Assembly (NCBI GenBank): GCA_964559475.1
Contig: CAZLHX010000001.1
Span: forward strand, 1 to 64,000
Reading direction: 5' to 3'
DNA: 64,000 nucleotides
Source of the DNA: RBG-16-57-9 sp964559475
GTDB taxonomy: Archaea > Thermoproteota > Bathyarchaeia > TCS64
The position numbers and the translations under genes were made by a program. The notes under the pieces were generated by a model. That model saw only the letters and a program-made list of their open reading frames with translations, was not told the DNA's origin and did no database searches. This document shows positions 44,509 through 53,621 of the stretch, piece after piece; position 1 is the stretch's first letter; each line of letters begins with the position of its first letter.

Positions 44509-46073
44509 TTTTTTATTATTTTACCATTTTTTAAACCAGTAAATTTCCCATTTTTTACTGATAGTTCACCGGAAACTAGAATATGTTTTATACCTTCAGG
44601 AAATTGACGAGGTTCTTCAAATGTTGAGGTATCCTTGACTTTATTCGGATCGAAAACCACTAAATCAGCTATATAATCTGATAAGATGTATCCTCTTTTC
44701 CCGAGATTGAATACTCTAGCGGGATAGCTTGTCATTCTTCTAACTGCCTCCTCTATTCTTAGGATTTTTTGTTCCCTAGCATAATGACTTAAGACTCTCG
44801 GGAAAGCACCATAAGCTCTTGGATGAGGTTTACCAAGTAATAATCCATCTGTGCATACCATCCCCAAGGGATTTTTTATAATTCGTTTTACATCTTCTTC
44901 GCTCATTGTGAAGCTTGCCATTGAAGCCATGTTTTTTTCCTCAATTATTAAGTCCATTAAAGTGTATATGGGGGACTTTTCGCGAATTTTAGATATTTCT
45001 TCCAGACTCTTCCCCTCAATATTTTTGTTTTTAGAAGACCCAACATAAGTAACTAGGACCTTGTCCCAGTTAGTAGCTCTACCACTTTCGAGTTTTTCCC
45101 CATATTCCTCTTTTATTTTCTCCCGGATACTTGGTTCCTCGAGTTTTTTAAGCATCTTTTCCACTCCGCCTTCATGGACCCAGGAGGGGAGGAGGCTACT
45201 AAGGAAGGTGCTGCCTGCCGTGTAAGGATACTGATCATATGAGATTTGGATGCCTTTAGCTTTCGCTTCTTCGAGCTTTTGTAAAGCTTGCTTTGATTTT
45301 CCCCAATTACTTTTCCCTCCAGCTTTAAAGTGACTAATATGTGCATGAACTCCTGATTCCTCGGCTATCTGAATCACTTCATCTATACTTTCCAGAAGTC
45401 TATCTCCTTCATCTCTCATATGAATTACAAAAACACCAGCGTATTCAGCTACCAATTTACAAAGCTCAATTAATTCCCTTGTATCAGCGTAGACGCAGGG
45501 AGCGTAGATCATTCCTGTACTCATGCCTATTGCTCCATCTTCAAGGCTTTCTTTTAGAAGGCTTTTCATTTCTTCTAGTTCAGATACTGTAGGCTTTTTG
45601 TCATCCATTCCCATCGCTAATAGTCGAAGATTTCCATGCCCAACTAGACTGGCGACGTTGACGGCTGGTTTTGATTCTTCAAGTACCTTTAAATAATCTC
45701 GAAATTTCTCCCAGCTCCATTTAATTGGAGGATCACCATTGAGCCCGGAGAGGTACTTTCTCCATTCTTCTAGATGTTCTTGGTTTATTGGTGCTTCTCC
45801 TAACCCGTCTTGTCCAATTATCTCTGTTGTTATACCCTGCATTATCTTTTGGAGAGATTCCGGTTCATGTATTAAATAGAGGTCTGAGTGGCTATGAGTG
45901 TCAATAAACCCAGGCGCTACTATAAGCCCCTCTATATCGAGAACTTCTTTTGCTTCAAGATTTAATTTACCAATTTTTACTATTTTGCAGTCTTCTATTG
46001 CAATATCGCTCTTATAGCTGGGATTACCTGTCCCATCAATAATTATTCCATTTTTTAGGACTATATCAAACAT
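44505..46073 (-). CDS. N-acyl-D-amino-acid deacylase family amidohydrolase
   Basis: 522 residues. The amidohydrolase TIM barrel has the metal motif DTHSHSDLYLIHEP (HxH), Cys near residue 190 in YAPCVYADTRE, and HISHFKAGG. The C-terminal GAFPRVLSHYAREQKIL and FNLGKRGYI segments are typical of D-aminoacylase/dihydroorotase-like family 3 members. It probably removes acyl groups from D-amino acids or similar N-acyl compounds. Overlaps the ferritin-like gene by four bases, convergent. Confidence 0.85.
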   Translation of the reverse strand: MFDIVLKNGIIIDGTGNPSYKSDIAIEDCKIVKIGKLNLEAKEVLDIEGLIVAPGFIDTHSHSDLYLIHEPESLQKIMQGITTEIIGQDGLGEAPINQEHLEEWRKYLSGLNGDPPIKWSWEKFRDYLKVLEESKPAVNVASLVGHGNLRLLAMGMDDKKPTVSELEEMKSLLKESLEDGAIGMSTGMIYAPCVYADTRELIELCKLVAEYAGVFVIHMRDEGDRLLESIDEVIQIAEESGVHAHISHFKAGGKSNWGKSKQALQKLEEAKAKGIQISYDQYPYTAGSTFLSSLLPSWVHEGGVEKMLKKLEEPSIREKIKEEYGEKLESGRATNWDKVLVTYVGSSKNKNIEGKSLEEISKIREKSPIYTLMDLIIEEKNMASMASFTMSEEDVKRIIKNPLGMVCTDGLLLGKPHPRAYGAFPRVLSHYAREQKILRIEEAVRRMTSYPARVFNLGKRGYILSDYIADLVVFDPNKVKDTSTFEEPRQFPEGIKHILVSGELSVKNGKFTGLKNGKIIKN

Positions 46074-46110
46074 AGATAATAATTGTATAAGGGATTAAAG
46101 AAATGTGAGA

Positions 46111-46959
46111 TCAGGAGTAACTTGGTAGAACCTCTGAGACGAAGTCTTCCATTGATTTCTCAATTGTTTCACGTGGAAAAGCTATTGTGAAGTAGGTTGC
46201 AACAAAGTTGAGTGCATCCTCGATCCTATTTATTATCTCTTGTCTTTTGTATTGTTGTGATCCCATATATCCGAGCATGAATTCTACATCGTTTACTCGA
46301 TTGTATATCTCGGCTGACTCAAGTACAGTCTTTTTAATCTCGTCCCCCCTTTCTTCAGCCCATGGCGGAATAAAGCAAATATGTCCGTATTTTCCTGTTA
46401 GTTTTAGCATGCGTTTTCCCTGACTCCCAAACAGTAATTGAGGATACGGTTCCTGAACGGGTTTGGGTTGGAGCACGGCTTTTTTGATGTTATAGAATTT
46501 ACTGCTGGAGGTTACTTCATCTTCAGCCCAGAGTCGGGTCATGATCTCTAATGCTTCTATAGTCTTATCTACTCGGTATTTTGCGTCTCCCCATTTGCTA
46601 TATCCCTCGAATTCAACTTTTGACCAGCCAGCCCCAACCCCTAGAACCACTCGACCTTTTGATAAAATATCTAAAGTGGATAATCGTTTAGCCAAGATTC
46701 CGGGGTGCCTAAAAGGCAAAGGAGATACAAGGGTACCTAATTTGATTTGGCTTGTTTTTCCTGCCAGATAGGAAAGTGTTGTCCAAGTCTCAAGAGTATT
46801 ATATGGATTTTCCATACTATGACCGATCTCTGGACCCCACATATAGTGGTCGGGCATTAAGGCTCCATCCAGACATAGCTGGTCTGCCTTTATAACAGAG
46901 TTGATAATATGTTCTTTGTTTTCAGCTAGGTTTCCTAGCCCTGTTAAGAAGAAATTCAT
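46111..46959 (-). CDS. LLM-class flavin (F420) oxidoreductase
   Basis: 282 residues of the luciferase-like monooxygenase TIM barrel. Sequence KLGTLVSPLPFRHPGILAKRLSTLDILSKGRVVLGVGAGW matches F420-dependent dehydrogenases and Mer-like proteins closely in style. F420-0 ligase-like protein elsewhere in the window supports F420 use. It is a generic LLM member; it might be a distant Mer stand-in, but the motifs do not identify it as Mer. Separate from the convergent D-aminoacylase by 37 bases. Confidence 0.85.
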   Translation of the reverse strand: MNFFLTGLGNLAENKEHIINSVIKADQLCLDGALMPDHYMWGPEIGHSMENPYNTLETWTTLSYLAGKTSQIKLGTLVSPLPFRHPGILAKRLSTLDILSKGRVVLGVGAGWSKVEFEGYSKWGDAKYRVDKTIEALEIMTRLWAEDEVTSSSKFYNIKKAVLQPKPVQEPYPQLLFGSQGKRMLKLTGKYGHICFIPPWAEERGDEIKKTVLESAEIYNRVNDVEFMLGYMGSQQYKRQEIINRIEDALNFVATYFTIAFPRETIEKSMEDFVSEVLPSYS

Positions 46960-47045
46960 ATAATCGGATTAGAAGAGATTGGGTTATTTAAGGAGTGTAA
47001 TCTTGAAGACATAAATATCATTAGACATGAATATTCTTGATTGAA

Positions 47046-47489
47046 ATGAAAAAAGCACTGGTATTGTTTCACTCGCAGCAGTATGGTAATACTGAGTTGA
47101 TGGCTAGAGCTGTTGGGGAAGGCTTTAGGGAGGCTGGATTGGAGGTTGTGCTTCATAATACGAATGATCTGAGGTTCGATATAGAGGATTTTCCTCAATA
47201 TGAATGCGTTGCCTTCGGTACTCCGGATTATTTCAGCTATATTGCGGGCACAATGAAAACTTTCATGGATGACTGGTATCTTAATAGGAATGAGCCTGGG
47301 TATACTGGTAAACCTTACGTCATATTTTACACCCACGGGGGCGGAGGAAGAGTCCGAGATCATCTTGACCTATTCAGTAGAGTTGGTGATCAAGTTGGAC
47401 AGGCAGTTGAGTCCAGAGGAAAACCAACAAAAAGCGTCTTGGAAAAATGCAGGGAATTAGGTAAAGAACTAGGAAAGACAGTTAGATAG
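47046..47489 (+). CDS. Flavodoxin-like protein
   Basis: About 147 residues from ATG 47046 (a TTG at 47037 is possible). The FMN phosphate loop is LFHSQQYGNTELMARAVGEG, in place of TxTGNT. FGTPDYFSYIAGTMKTFMDD marks the second loop (like WrbA/flavodoxin_5). FYTHGGGGRVRDHLDLF forms the third. It probably carries electrons for flavoenzymes such as the divergent LLM oxidoreductase gene. Confidence 0.82.
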   Translation: MKKALVLFHSQQYGNTELMARAVGEGFREAGLEVVLHNTNDLRFDIEDFPQYECVAFGTPDYFSYIAGTMKTFMDDWYLNRNEPGYTGKPYVIFYTHGGGGRVRDHLDLFSRVGDQVGQAVESRGKPTKSVLEKCRELGKELGKTVR

Positions 47490-47958
47490 TTTAACATTTC
47501 TTAAAATATTTACTGGCATACGCTACTTGAATAAATGGTGATTACTTTGAGGTGTTATTCATATTTTTTTAAGAGAAGGGAAGGAGGTTGGGCTTCTATA
47601 CTTTCATGATTATATTAAACGCTCAGTAATGTAAGGAAGGGCTACTAGTTATGAAGCCCGGTTAGAGCTGATTGGAATCTGGCTGTTTAGTTATTATTAA
47701 GTCAATGATATAGGCTTCCTGCACTTACTCGTGGGCGGCTCGGGGGGAGGGGGGGGTTCATTTGTTCATTTGTTCGTTTCTACATGTTTGTCCCCTTATA
47801 ATTGCTTAATTAGATTAATGGATTCCTTAATTGTTATTAGATTGATATATTTCTAGTATCCATTTTTTGGTAGATAATTCTGGTTCTCATTGAGGAAAAA
47901 TTCGATTTCATCATGTAACTACTATAAATAAGGTTTACTCTATTTTTAGTGAATTAAC
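47490..47958. other. Gene-free gap with GC-rich, possibly structured segment
   Basis: About 470 bases without a supported open frame. Unlike other gaps, 47634-47757 is GC-rich and has short complementary stretches (GGGCT at about 47638 with AGCCC near 47655). It ends in a G6-A-G8 run (47742-47756). Three 8-base units, TTCATTTG twice then TTCGTTTC, follow (47757-47780). It might be a noncoding RNA gene; I cannot match it to tRNA, SRP or RNase P RNA. Confidence 0.4.
47757..47780 (+). repeat. Short tandem repeat, 8-base unit x3
   Basis: TTCATTTG, TTCATTTG and TTCGTTTC in tandem, the last with two changes. It directly follows a 15-base purine run (G6 A G8). Replication slippage is a simple origin. 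The repeats are too few and short to be a CRISPR array or a plasmid iteron set. Confidence 0.5.
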
Positions 47959-48675
47959 TTGTTCGAAGGCAAAGTAGCTATCATAACGGGTTCAGCTGGA
48001 TCTTTGGGGTCAGTCACTACAAAAGCATTCTTAAAGAAAAAGGCGAAAGTTGTAGCATTATATCATACAGAGGGAAAATTCAACAAGTTTGTTGATGCCC
48101 TCGGCGATTTGAGTGAAAATTTATATGGGGTTCAAGGGGATGCCACGTCCGCAGATGACTGTAAGAGGCTTGTAAAGGAGACCATCGATAGACATGGAAA
48201 AGTGGATATTCTGGTAAATATTGTAGGAGGGTGGAAAGGGGGAAAGAATTTAGATAAAACCAGTGAAGAGACCTGGGACAAAATGATTAACCTTAACGCT
48301 AAAACTGTATTCCTCTGCAGTAGAGAGGTTCTCCCCCACATGATAGATGAAAATTATGGGAGAATAGTTAACATCTCCGCTAAAAGTAGCACAAGGAAAG
48401 GTCGCATGAAGGACTCCTCTGCCTACGCTGCCAGTAAAGGAGCTGTAAGAACATTAACCTACGCCATGACTGAGGAGTTAAAGGATAAAAACATCAATGT
48501 TAACTGCATTATGCCCAGTACTATCGATACGGAGGACAATAGAAAGATAATACCCAAAGCAGATTTCAGTAAATGGGTCCCCCCTGAACAAATAGCAGAG
48601 ACTATATTATTCTTATGTAGTGATAAAGCAAAAGACATCAAAGGAGCCTGTGTCCCTATATATGGAAAATCTTAG
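47959..48675 (+). CDS. Short-chain dehydrogenase/reductase
   Basis: 238 residues of the classical SDR fold. The cofactor loop is TGSAGSLGSVTTKAF (about 10-24). NIVGGWKGG stands where NNAG usually occurs. The catalytic serine region is VNISAKSS and the YxxxK is YAASKGAV. NAD(P)-dependent oxidoreductase with unknown substrate. Start TTG 47959 gives LFEGKVAIITG, the usual SDR opening. Alone between the GC-rich gap and archease. Confidence 0.88.
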   Translation: MFEGKVAIITGSAGSLGSVTTKAFLKKKAKVVALYHTEGKFNKFVDALGDLSENLYGVQGDATSADDCKRLVKETIDRHGKVDILVNIVGGWKGGKNLDKTSEETWDKMINLNAKTVFLCSREVLPHMIDENYGRIVNISAKSSTRKGRMKDSSAYAASKGAVRTLTYAMTEELKDKNINVNCIMPSTIDTEDNRKIIPKADFSKWVPPEQIAETILFLCSDKAKDIKGACVPIYGKS

Positions 48676-48768
48676 ACCTTACTACACCATGCTTTCTGAT
48701 ATCCTTAGAAACTGCTTGTTTATATTAGTAACAAATAGATTATTTTATTTAATAATCGAGGCTCAACA

Positions 48769-49191
48769 ATGAGTAAAGGATACGAGTATCTGGAACATAC
48801 AGCTGATGTTTACATAAAGGCAGTTGGTAACACACTTGAGGAAGCTTTTGAGAATGCTGGTAGAGCCACAACCGATATAATGACTGATATAGAGAAAGTG
48901 GAATCAAAAAAGTCCATAGAAATTAGAGTTGAGGCTGAAAATCTTGAGGAGCTCCTTTATCTTTGGCTCGAGGAGATTATATTCAGATTTGATACAGAAG
49001 CTTTTCTATTCTCTGAGTTTGAGGTCAAAGAAATTGCAAATAGTGGAACTTTACTCAAAGGGGAAGGGAGAGGAGAAGAGTTTAATCCAGATAAACATCC
49101 TCAACGTCTGGGTATAAAAGCAGTAACATACCATATGATGGATATCAGGAAGGATAAAGAAGTCATTTTAAAGTTCGTCTTGGATGTTTAG
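48769..49191 (+). CDS. Archease, RtcB activator
   Basis: 140 residues with the archease start YEYLEHTADVYIKAVGNTLEEAF and conserved metal-site region ending GIKAVTYHMMDIRKD. Archease speeds guanylylation of RtcB and widens its NTP use. The gene lies 39 bases before rtcB, the common archaeal pairing, and is probably co-transcribed with it. Confidence 0.94.
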   Translation: MSKGYEYLEHTADVYIKAVGNTLEEAFENAGRATTDIMTDIEKVESKKSIEIRVEAENLEELLYLWLEEIIFRFDTEAFLFSEFEVKEIANSGTLLKGEGRGEEFNPDKHPQRLGIKAVTYHMMDIRKDKEVILKFVLDV

Positions 49192-49230
49192 TGTTTATTA
49201 AAGACCTTTCATTATGTCTCTTAGATTCAT

Positions 49231-50691
49231 ATGGGTAACAACAGCGGAGACATAAAATTAAACAAGATAGCAGAAGATATCTGGGAGATCCCCCAAGAAA
49301 ATCAAATGAGGGTCCCTGGCAGAGTTTATGCTGATGAGGAACTAATTCAAAAAATTCAGCAGGATAAGACGCTCTGGCAGTGTAAGAATGTAGCCCATCT
49401 ACCGGGAATTTATAAGTATGCTATTACTCTTCCAGATGGGCATCAAGGATACGGTTTTCCAATCGGCGGAGTAGCTGCAACCGATTATGAGGAAGGCGTG
49501 ATAAGCCCCGGTGGAGTAGGATACGACATCAACTGTGGGGTTAGATTACTGACCACCAGCATAGAGCTAAAAAATATACGCCCAAAACTATTAGATCTGA
49601 CAGAGACACTTTTTAATAACATCCCCTCAGGTCTAGGAAGTAGCAGGAAAAAGTTCAAGTTAAGTAGAAAGGAGCTCGAGGATCTAGTAACAGAAGGAAC
49701 TCCATGGTTAATCGAACGGGATATGGGGTGGACTGAGGACGCTGAACACTGCGAGGAAAGTGGCTGCATGAAGAACGCAAACCCTGATAAGATATCTGAG
49801 AGAGCTAAACAGAGGGGGCTCTCACAGGTTGGAACACTAGGTTCAGGTAACCACTTCCTAGAAATACAGAGAGTTGACAAGATCTTCGATGAAAAAGCAG
49901 CAAAAACCTTCGGTGTGACTCATGAAGATCAAGTTACTGTAATGATTCACACAGGATCAAGAGGGTTTGGCCACCAAATCTGTTCAGACTACTTAAAAGT
50001 AATGGAGAGAGCACTCAACAAACACAGTATACAAGTCCCAGACAAACAGCTAGCATGTACACCCGGGCATAGTAAGGAGGGAAAAGATTACTACGAAGCA
50101 ATGGCTTGCGCAGTGAACTATGCCTTCAGCAACAGACAGGCAATAACCCACTGGACTAGAGAGAGCTTTAGCCAGGTTTTCAAAGAGCCAGCTGAGAATT
50201 TCGGTCTCAAACTAGTTTACGACGTCGCTCACAACATCGTAAAGAAGGAAGATCACGACGTAGGCGGAAAGACAAGGAAAGTATGGACCCATAGAAAAGG
50301 AGCAACCCGAGCATTCCCTCAAGGACATCCTGAAGTCCCCAGAGACTATAGAGGTATCGGCCAACCAGTGATCATACCAGGAACTATGGGAACCGAATCA
50401 TGGCTGATGGTAGGAAAACCCAAAGCCATGGAACTTAGTTTTGGTTCAACACCTCATGGCGCCGGTAGGCTCCTGAGTAGATCTGCAGCTAAAAGAAGAT
50501 TCTGGGGTGGAGACGTCAAGAAGGAACTTGAGGATAGAGGCATGGTTGTCAGGGCAGCCAGTCAGGTAGTTCTAGCAGAAGAGGCTTCTGGAGCCTATAA
50601 AAGAGTTGACCGTGTTATTGAGGTAGGTCACAGATTAGGATTTGCTGGTAAAGTGGCTCGTTTAAAGCCCCTTGCAGTAGTTAAGGGATAA
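49231..50691 (+). CDS. rtcB: RNA-splicing ligase RtcB
   Basis: 486 residues. RtcB joins RNA 2',3'-cyclic phosphate to 5'-OH ends, chiefly in tRNA splicing, using GTP and manganese. Metal-site motifs VGYDINCGVR, GSGNHFLEIQ, HTGSRGFGHQ and VYDVAHNIVKKE are all visible, as is WTHRKGATRAFP near the active-site histidine loop. No intein is seen (about 480 residues is the standard mature length). Confidence 0.97.
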   Translation: MGNNSGDIKLNKIAEDIWEIPQENQMRVPGRVYADEELIQKIQQDKTLWQCKNVAHLPGIYKYAITLPDGHQGYGFPIGGVAATDYEEGVISPGGVGYDINCGVRLLTTSIELKNIRPKLLDLTETLFNNIPSGLGSSRKKFKLSRKELEDLVTEGTPWLIERDMGWTEDAEHCEESGCMKNANPDKISERAKQRGLSQVGTLGSGNHFLEIQRVDKIFDEKAAKTFGVTHEDQVTVMIHTGSRGFGHQICSDYLKVMERALNKHSIQVPDKQLACTPGHSKEGKDYYEAMACAVNYAFSNRQAITHWTRESFSQVFKEPAENFGLKLVYDVAHNIVKKEDHDVGGKTRKVWTHRKGATRAFPQGHPEVPRDYRGIGQPVIIPGTMGTESWLMVGKPKAMELSFGSTPHGAGRLLSRSAAKRRFWGGDVKKELEDRGMVVRAASQVVLAEEASGAYKRVDRVIEVGHRLGFAGKVARLKPLAVVKG

Positions 50692-50790
50692 TCCTCCCTC
50701 CTTTTTAAGAACTCTATTATAATCAGTTCCATTTTATATTGTGTACAGTTACCCAAGGATTATATACATAGGCTGTTTGGGAGTTACGAT

Positions 50791-51030
50791 ATGCGGAGGA
50801 AAGCCTACGGTGTTAGTCGAATGCTTGAAAAAGCAAAAAAACTGGCTGAAAGCAACAGGATCGAGTATCTTGGGGATAAAAGATACAACGTAATCGGGGA
50901 CCATGGAACATACATGGTAGTCGAGTCCCCTGAGGGCAAAATCAGCTGCAGTTGCCCAGGATATAGAAACCGTGGTAGATGCAGTCACAGCATAGCGGTT
51001 CTAATTAGAACTCATAAATACCGTAAATAG
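50791..51030 (+). CDS. Small SWIM zinc-finger protein (79 aa)
   Basis: 79 residues. The SWIM motif CxCxnCxH is SCSCPGYRNRGRCSHSIAVL near the C-terminus, with a beta segment YNVIGDHGTYMVVES before it. SWIM proteins bind DNA or proteins and partner with recombination factors or ubiquitin-like systems elsewhere. The ATG at 50791 follows GGAGTTACGAT. Very compact; nothing else is fused. The role here is unknown. Confidence 0.8.
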   Translation: MRRKAYGVSRMLEKAKKLAESNRIEYLGDKRYNVIGDHGTYMVVESPEGKISCSCPGYRNRGRCSHSIAVLIRTHKYRK

Positions 51031-51186
51031 GTTCAAAACTTGTACAATGTATAATAACTCTAATTTCATAGTTGAAGAGCTCATTTATCAATTTAGTATA
51101 TGTTTAAGTGGCTTTTAGAAATTCCATTAAGAGTAAGAAATTACTGGGGGTTTAAAAGATGCCCTTTCACGTCTAATTAAGGTACA

Positions 51187-51417
51187 GTGTCTCGAATAGA
51201 AGGGGAGTCTTTAGCGGAAATCAGCTTTAGAAATACAGTGCACTTTTACAGAGAAGAGTTATTGAAGATAGACAGAGGAGAAAAAGCAACCAAAGTCTTC
51301 AAGGACAGGCAGAGAAAATCCCTTGTAAAAGCAGGCATACTAAATCGTGAATATGGGCAAGGCGGATGCAGGCTCAGACTGAGTAAAAAAACCAGACAAA
51401 TACTGGAGAATAGTTAG
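51187..51417 (+). CDS. Small basic hypothetical protein (76 aa)
   Basis: 76 residues, basic, with GTG start at 51187. The second half (DRQRKSLVKAGILNREYGQG then RLRLSKKTRQILE) looks like a truncated winged helix, with a helix, a turn and a basic wing. I do not recognise a family. It is convergent with the cyclic-DPG-synthetase-like gene, overlapping it by 4 bases, and downstream of the SWIM gene by 156 bases. Composition supports a real gene. Confidence 0.55.
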   Translation: MSRIEGESLAEISFRNTVHFYREELLKIDRGEKATKVFKDRQRKSLVKAGILNREYGQGGCRLRLSKKTRQILENS

Positions 51418-52751
51418 GGTAGTACCTTTTCTAGTTCTTTTTCAAGGCTTCCTTTCTCAATCTCTTCGAACTCATAGGTGACCCGGATTAGGGGTTTATC
51501 CACATCCATGAATCTTCTGATATCAGCAGGAGTTCCTAGGAGAACTAAGTCACATGGCACTTCATGTATAGTCTCACTTAGTTCATCGATCTGCTCCTTG
51601 CTGTATCCTATGGCAGGCAGTACCTTTCCAAGATGTGGCCAGAGATCATAGACTTTCTTAATGCTACCTTTAGCGTACGGTCTGGGATCTACTATTTCAG
51701 CTCCAAGTTGCCTTGCCTTTATCGTTGCAGCACCATACTTCATCTCACCATGAGTTAAGGTTGGACCATCCTCAACTACCAGTACCTTTTTTCCCTTAAT
51801 TTGATCCTCTTTCTCTGCCTCTATCACTATGTTGGCTCTAATGATCTTTGCTTTCCTGTTGATTTTACGGACATTATCTTCTACCTGTTTCACATCCCGC
51901 GGTTCAGCAGTATTCACCTTCGAAACTATGATTAAATCCGCCAGTCTTACATTTGTCTCTCCTGGATAATACTTTAGTTCGTGACCTACACGATGAGGAT
52001 CGACGATTACTATATGAAGAGTTGGTTCATAGAATGGAAAATCATTGTTCCCCCCGTCCCAGATTATCACATCTGCTTCTTTTTCAGCTTCCTTTAATAT
52101 TTTTTCATAGTCTACTCCACTAAATAGTATTGCACCTCTATCTATGTGTGGTTCATAATCTTCCCTCTCTTCTATGGTACAATTATAGCGATCAAGGTCA
52201 TCGTAGTCCTCGAAGCGCTGAACCATCTGTTCCACCAAGTCTCCATAGGGCATTGGATGCCTTATTACGACTACATTATGCCCTTTATCGCGTAGTTTTG
52301 ATACGATCCACCTACTAGTGGGACTTTTTCCGCTCCCAGTCCTAGCTGCACAGACTGAAATCAAAGGTTTATTACTTTTTAGCATAGTATCCGCTGGTCC
52401 TAATAACACAAAGGTAGCTCCAGCTCCTTGGACTCTGGACGCCTCATCATGAAGATAATCGTCGGATACGTCACTATAGCTGAAGAAACATTCATCTACT
52501 TCAAATTCCTTGATCAACTCCTCTAGTTCATTTTCTGAATAGATTTTAATGCCATCAGGATAGCGGGAACCGGAGAGTTCCGGTGGATATATTCTCTTCT
52601 CGATACCTGAACCAGTATCCAACTCACTTATCTGAGCCGCTGTAAAGGCTACAACCTCATAGTTATCATTATCCCTTAGATAGGTGTTAAAATTGTGAAA
52701 GTCCCTTCCCGCTGCTCCCATTACTATAGCTCGCCTAACCATCTCAACCAT
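51414..52751 (-). CDS. Cyclic 2,3-diphosphoglycerate synthetase-like GTPase
   Basis: 445 residues. An N-terminal Rossmann-like domain (RRAIVMGAAGRDFHNFNTYL) is followed by a P-loop at about residue 133 (ISVCAARTGSGKSPTSRW). Further motifs are IWDGGNNDFPFY and the base-binding area LIIVSKVNTAEP. The family includes cpgS, which cyclises 2,3-DPG into a stabilising solute in some methanogens, but most relatives are uncharacterised. A metal- or cofactor-related GTPase role is an alternative. A second ATG lies at 52742. Confidence 0.75.
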   Translation of the reverse strand: MVEMVRRAIVMGAAGRDFHNFNTYLRDNDNYEVVAFTAAQISELDTGSGIEKRIYPPELSGSRYPDGIKIYSENELEELIKEFEVDECFFSYSDVSDDYLHDEASRVQGAGATFVLLGPADTMLKSNKPLISVCAARTGSGKSPTSRWIVSKLRDKGHNVVVIRHPMPYGDLVEQMVQRFEDYDDLDRYNCTIEEREDYEPHIDRGAILFSGVDYEKILKEAEKEADVIIWDGGNNDFPFYEPTLHIVIVDPHRVGHELKYYPGETNVRLADLIIVSKVNTAEPRDVKQVEDNVRKINRKAKIIRANIVIEAEKEDQIKGKKVLVVEDGPTLTHGEMKYGAATIKARQLGAEIVDPRPYAKGSIKKVYDLWPHLGKVLPAIGYSKEQIDELSETIHEVPCDLVLLGTPADIRRFMDVDKPLIRVTYEFEEIEKGSLEKELEKVLP

Positions 52752-52970
52752 GTTGGGTTTGCAAGCTAAGAATAAAAACCCTCACTGGGGGGAGCATTAT
52801 TCAAGTTAAACCAAAATACAGAAAGATGTAACAAATGATGTAATAGCGTAAATGATTTTGATTTGAATTCAAGTTTAAGTGGACCCACTTTTTTTGATCC
52901 TAACTTGTATAATTTAATTGCTGTCAGATTTTTATTTAATGTTACATATCCTAGAGGGAGATGTGTTTAA

Positions 52971-53621
52971 TTGATTCCTATTGGCGATGAGAATCCTTCG
53001 AGAATTTTTCCAGTTATTAACTGGGTGATAATTTTATCCTGCATTGGAGTATTTATCTGGCAGACGAGTGGAAATACCCAGTTTTTCAGATATACTATAA
53101 ATACATATGGTATTACTCCCGCCAAAATATTCAACGGTCAACAGATCTACAGCTTAGGGACTAGTATGTTTCTTCATGGAGGAATCGTCCATTTACTTGG
53201 TAATATGCTATTTCTCTGGATCTTTGGTGACAATATCGAGGATAAATTAGGGCATATAAAATATCTAGGATTTTATCTCATCTCCGGAATTCTTGCCAGT
53301 TTAATCTGGATAATAGCAGCGCGAGGAAGCAGTCAACCTGTTGTTGGTGCCAGCGGGGCGATATCAGCGGTTATGGCTGCTTACCTCATAATGTTTCCGA
53401 GTGCCAAGATTCGCACACTTGTTACTCTGGGTCTATTCGTCTGGCCATTGAAAGTACCTGCTTATGTAATGATAGGATTATGGATTGCCTTACAGGTTGC
53501 TATGAGTTTTTTAAACCCAAATACAGGAATCGCTTACCTGGCTCATATAGGTGGATTTGTTGTTGGTTACATCTTGGCAAATTTTACGTCACCGAGGAAA
53601 GAATCTAGAGGCCAAGAATAA
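52971..53621 (+). CDS. Rhomboid intramembrane serine protease
   Basis: 216 residues, six membrane helices. The catalytic dyad is S128 (VVGASGAISAV) and H192 (YLAHIGGFVVGY), with the helix-2 HGGIVHLLGNMLFLWIFG motif stabilising the oxyanion hole. It cleaves membrane-spanning substrates. TTG start at 52971 after GAGGGAGATG. It has no extra domain. Single-gene unit, with AT-rich promoter-like sequence before it. Confidence 0.93.
   Translation: MIPIGDENPSRIFPVINWVIILSCIGVFIWQTSGNTQFFRYTINTYGITPAKIFNGQQIYSLGTSMFLHGGIVHLLGNMLFLWIFGDNIEDKLGHIKYLGFYLISGILASLIWIIAARGSSQPVVGASGAISAVMAAYLIMFPSAKIRTLVTLGLFVWPLKVPAYVMIGLWIALQVAMSFLNPNTGIAYLAHIGGFVVGYILANFTSPRKESRGQE

Noticed and set aside
46111..46959. 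Calling the LLM protein Mer
   Set aside because: Fold and opening motif are shared by many F420 enzymes; nothing specific to methylene-H4MPT reductase could be identified.
47638..47690. tRNA-like string (AGCCCGGTTAGAGC ...)
   Set aside because: No matching acceptor stem, no GTTCRANNC T-loop and no anticodon arm in register.
47757..47780. Possible CRISPR or iteron array
   Set aside because: Only three 8-base units with no spacers.
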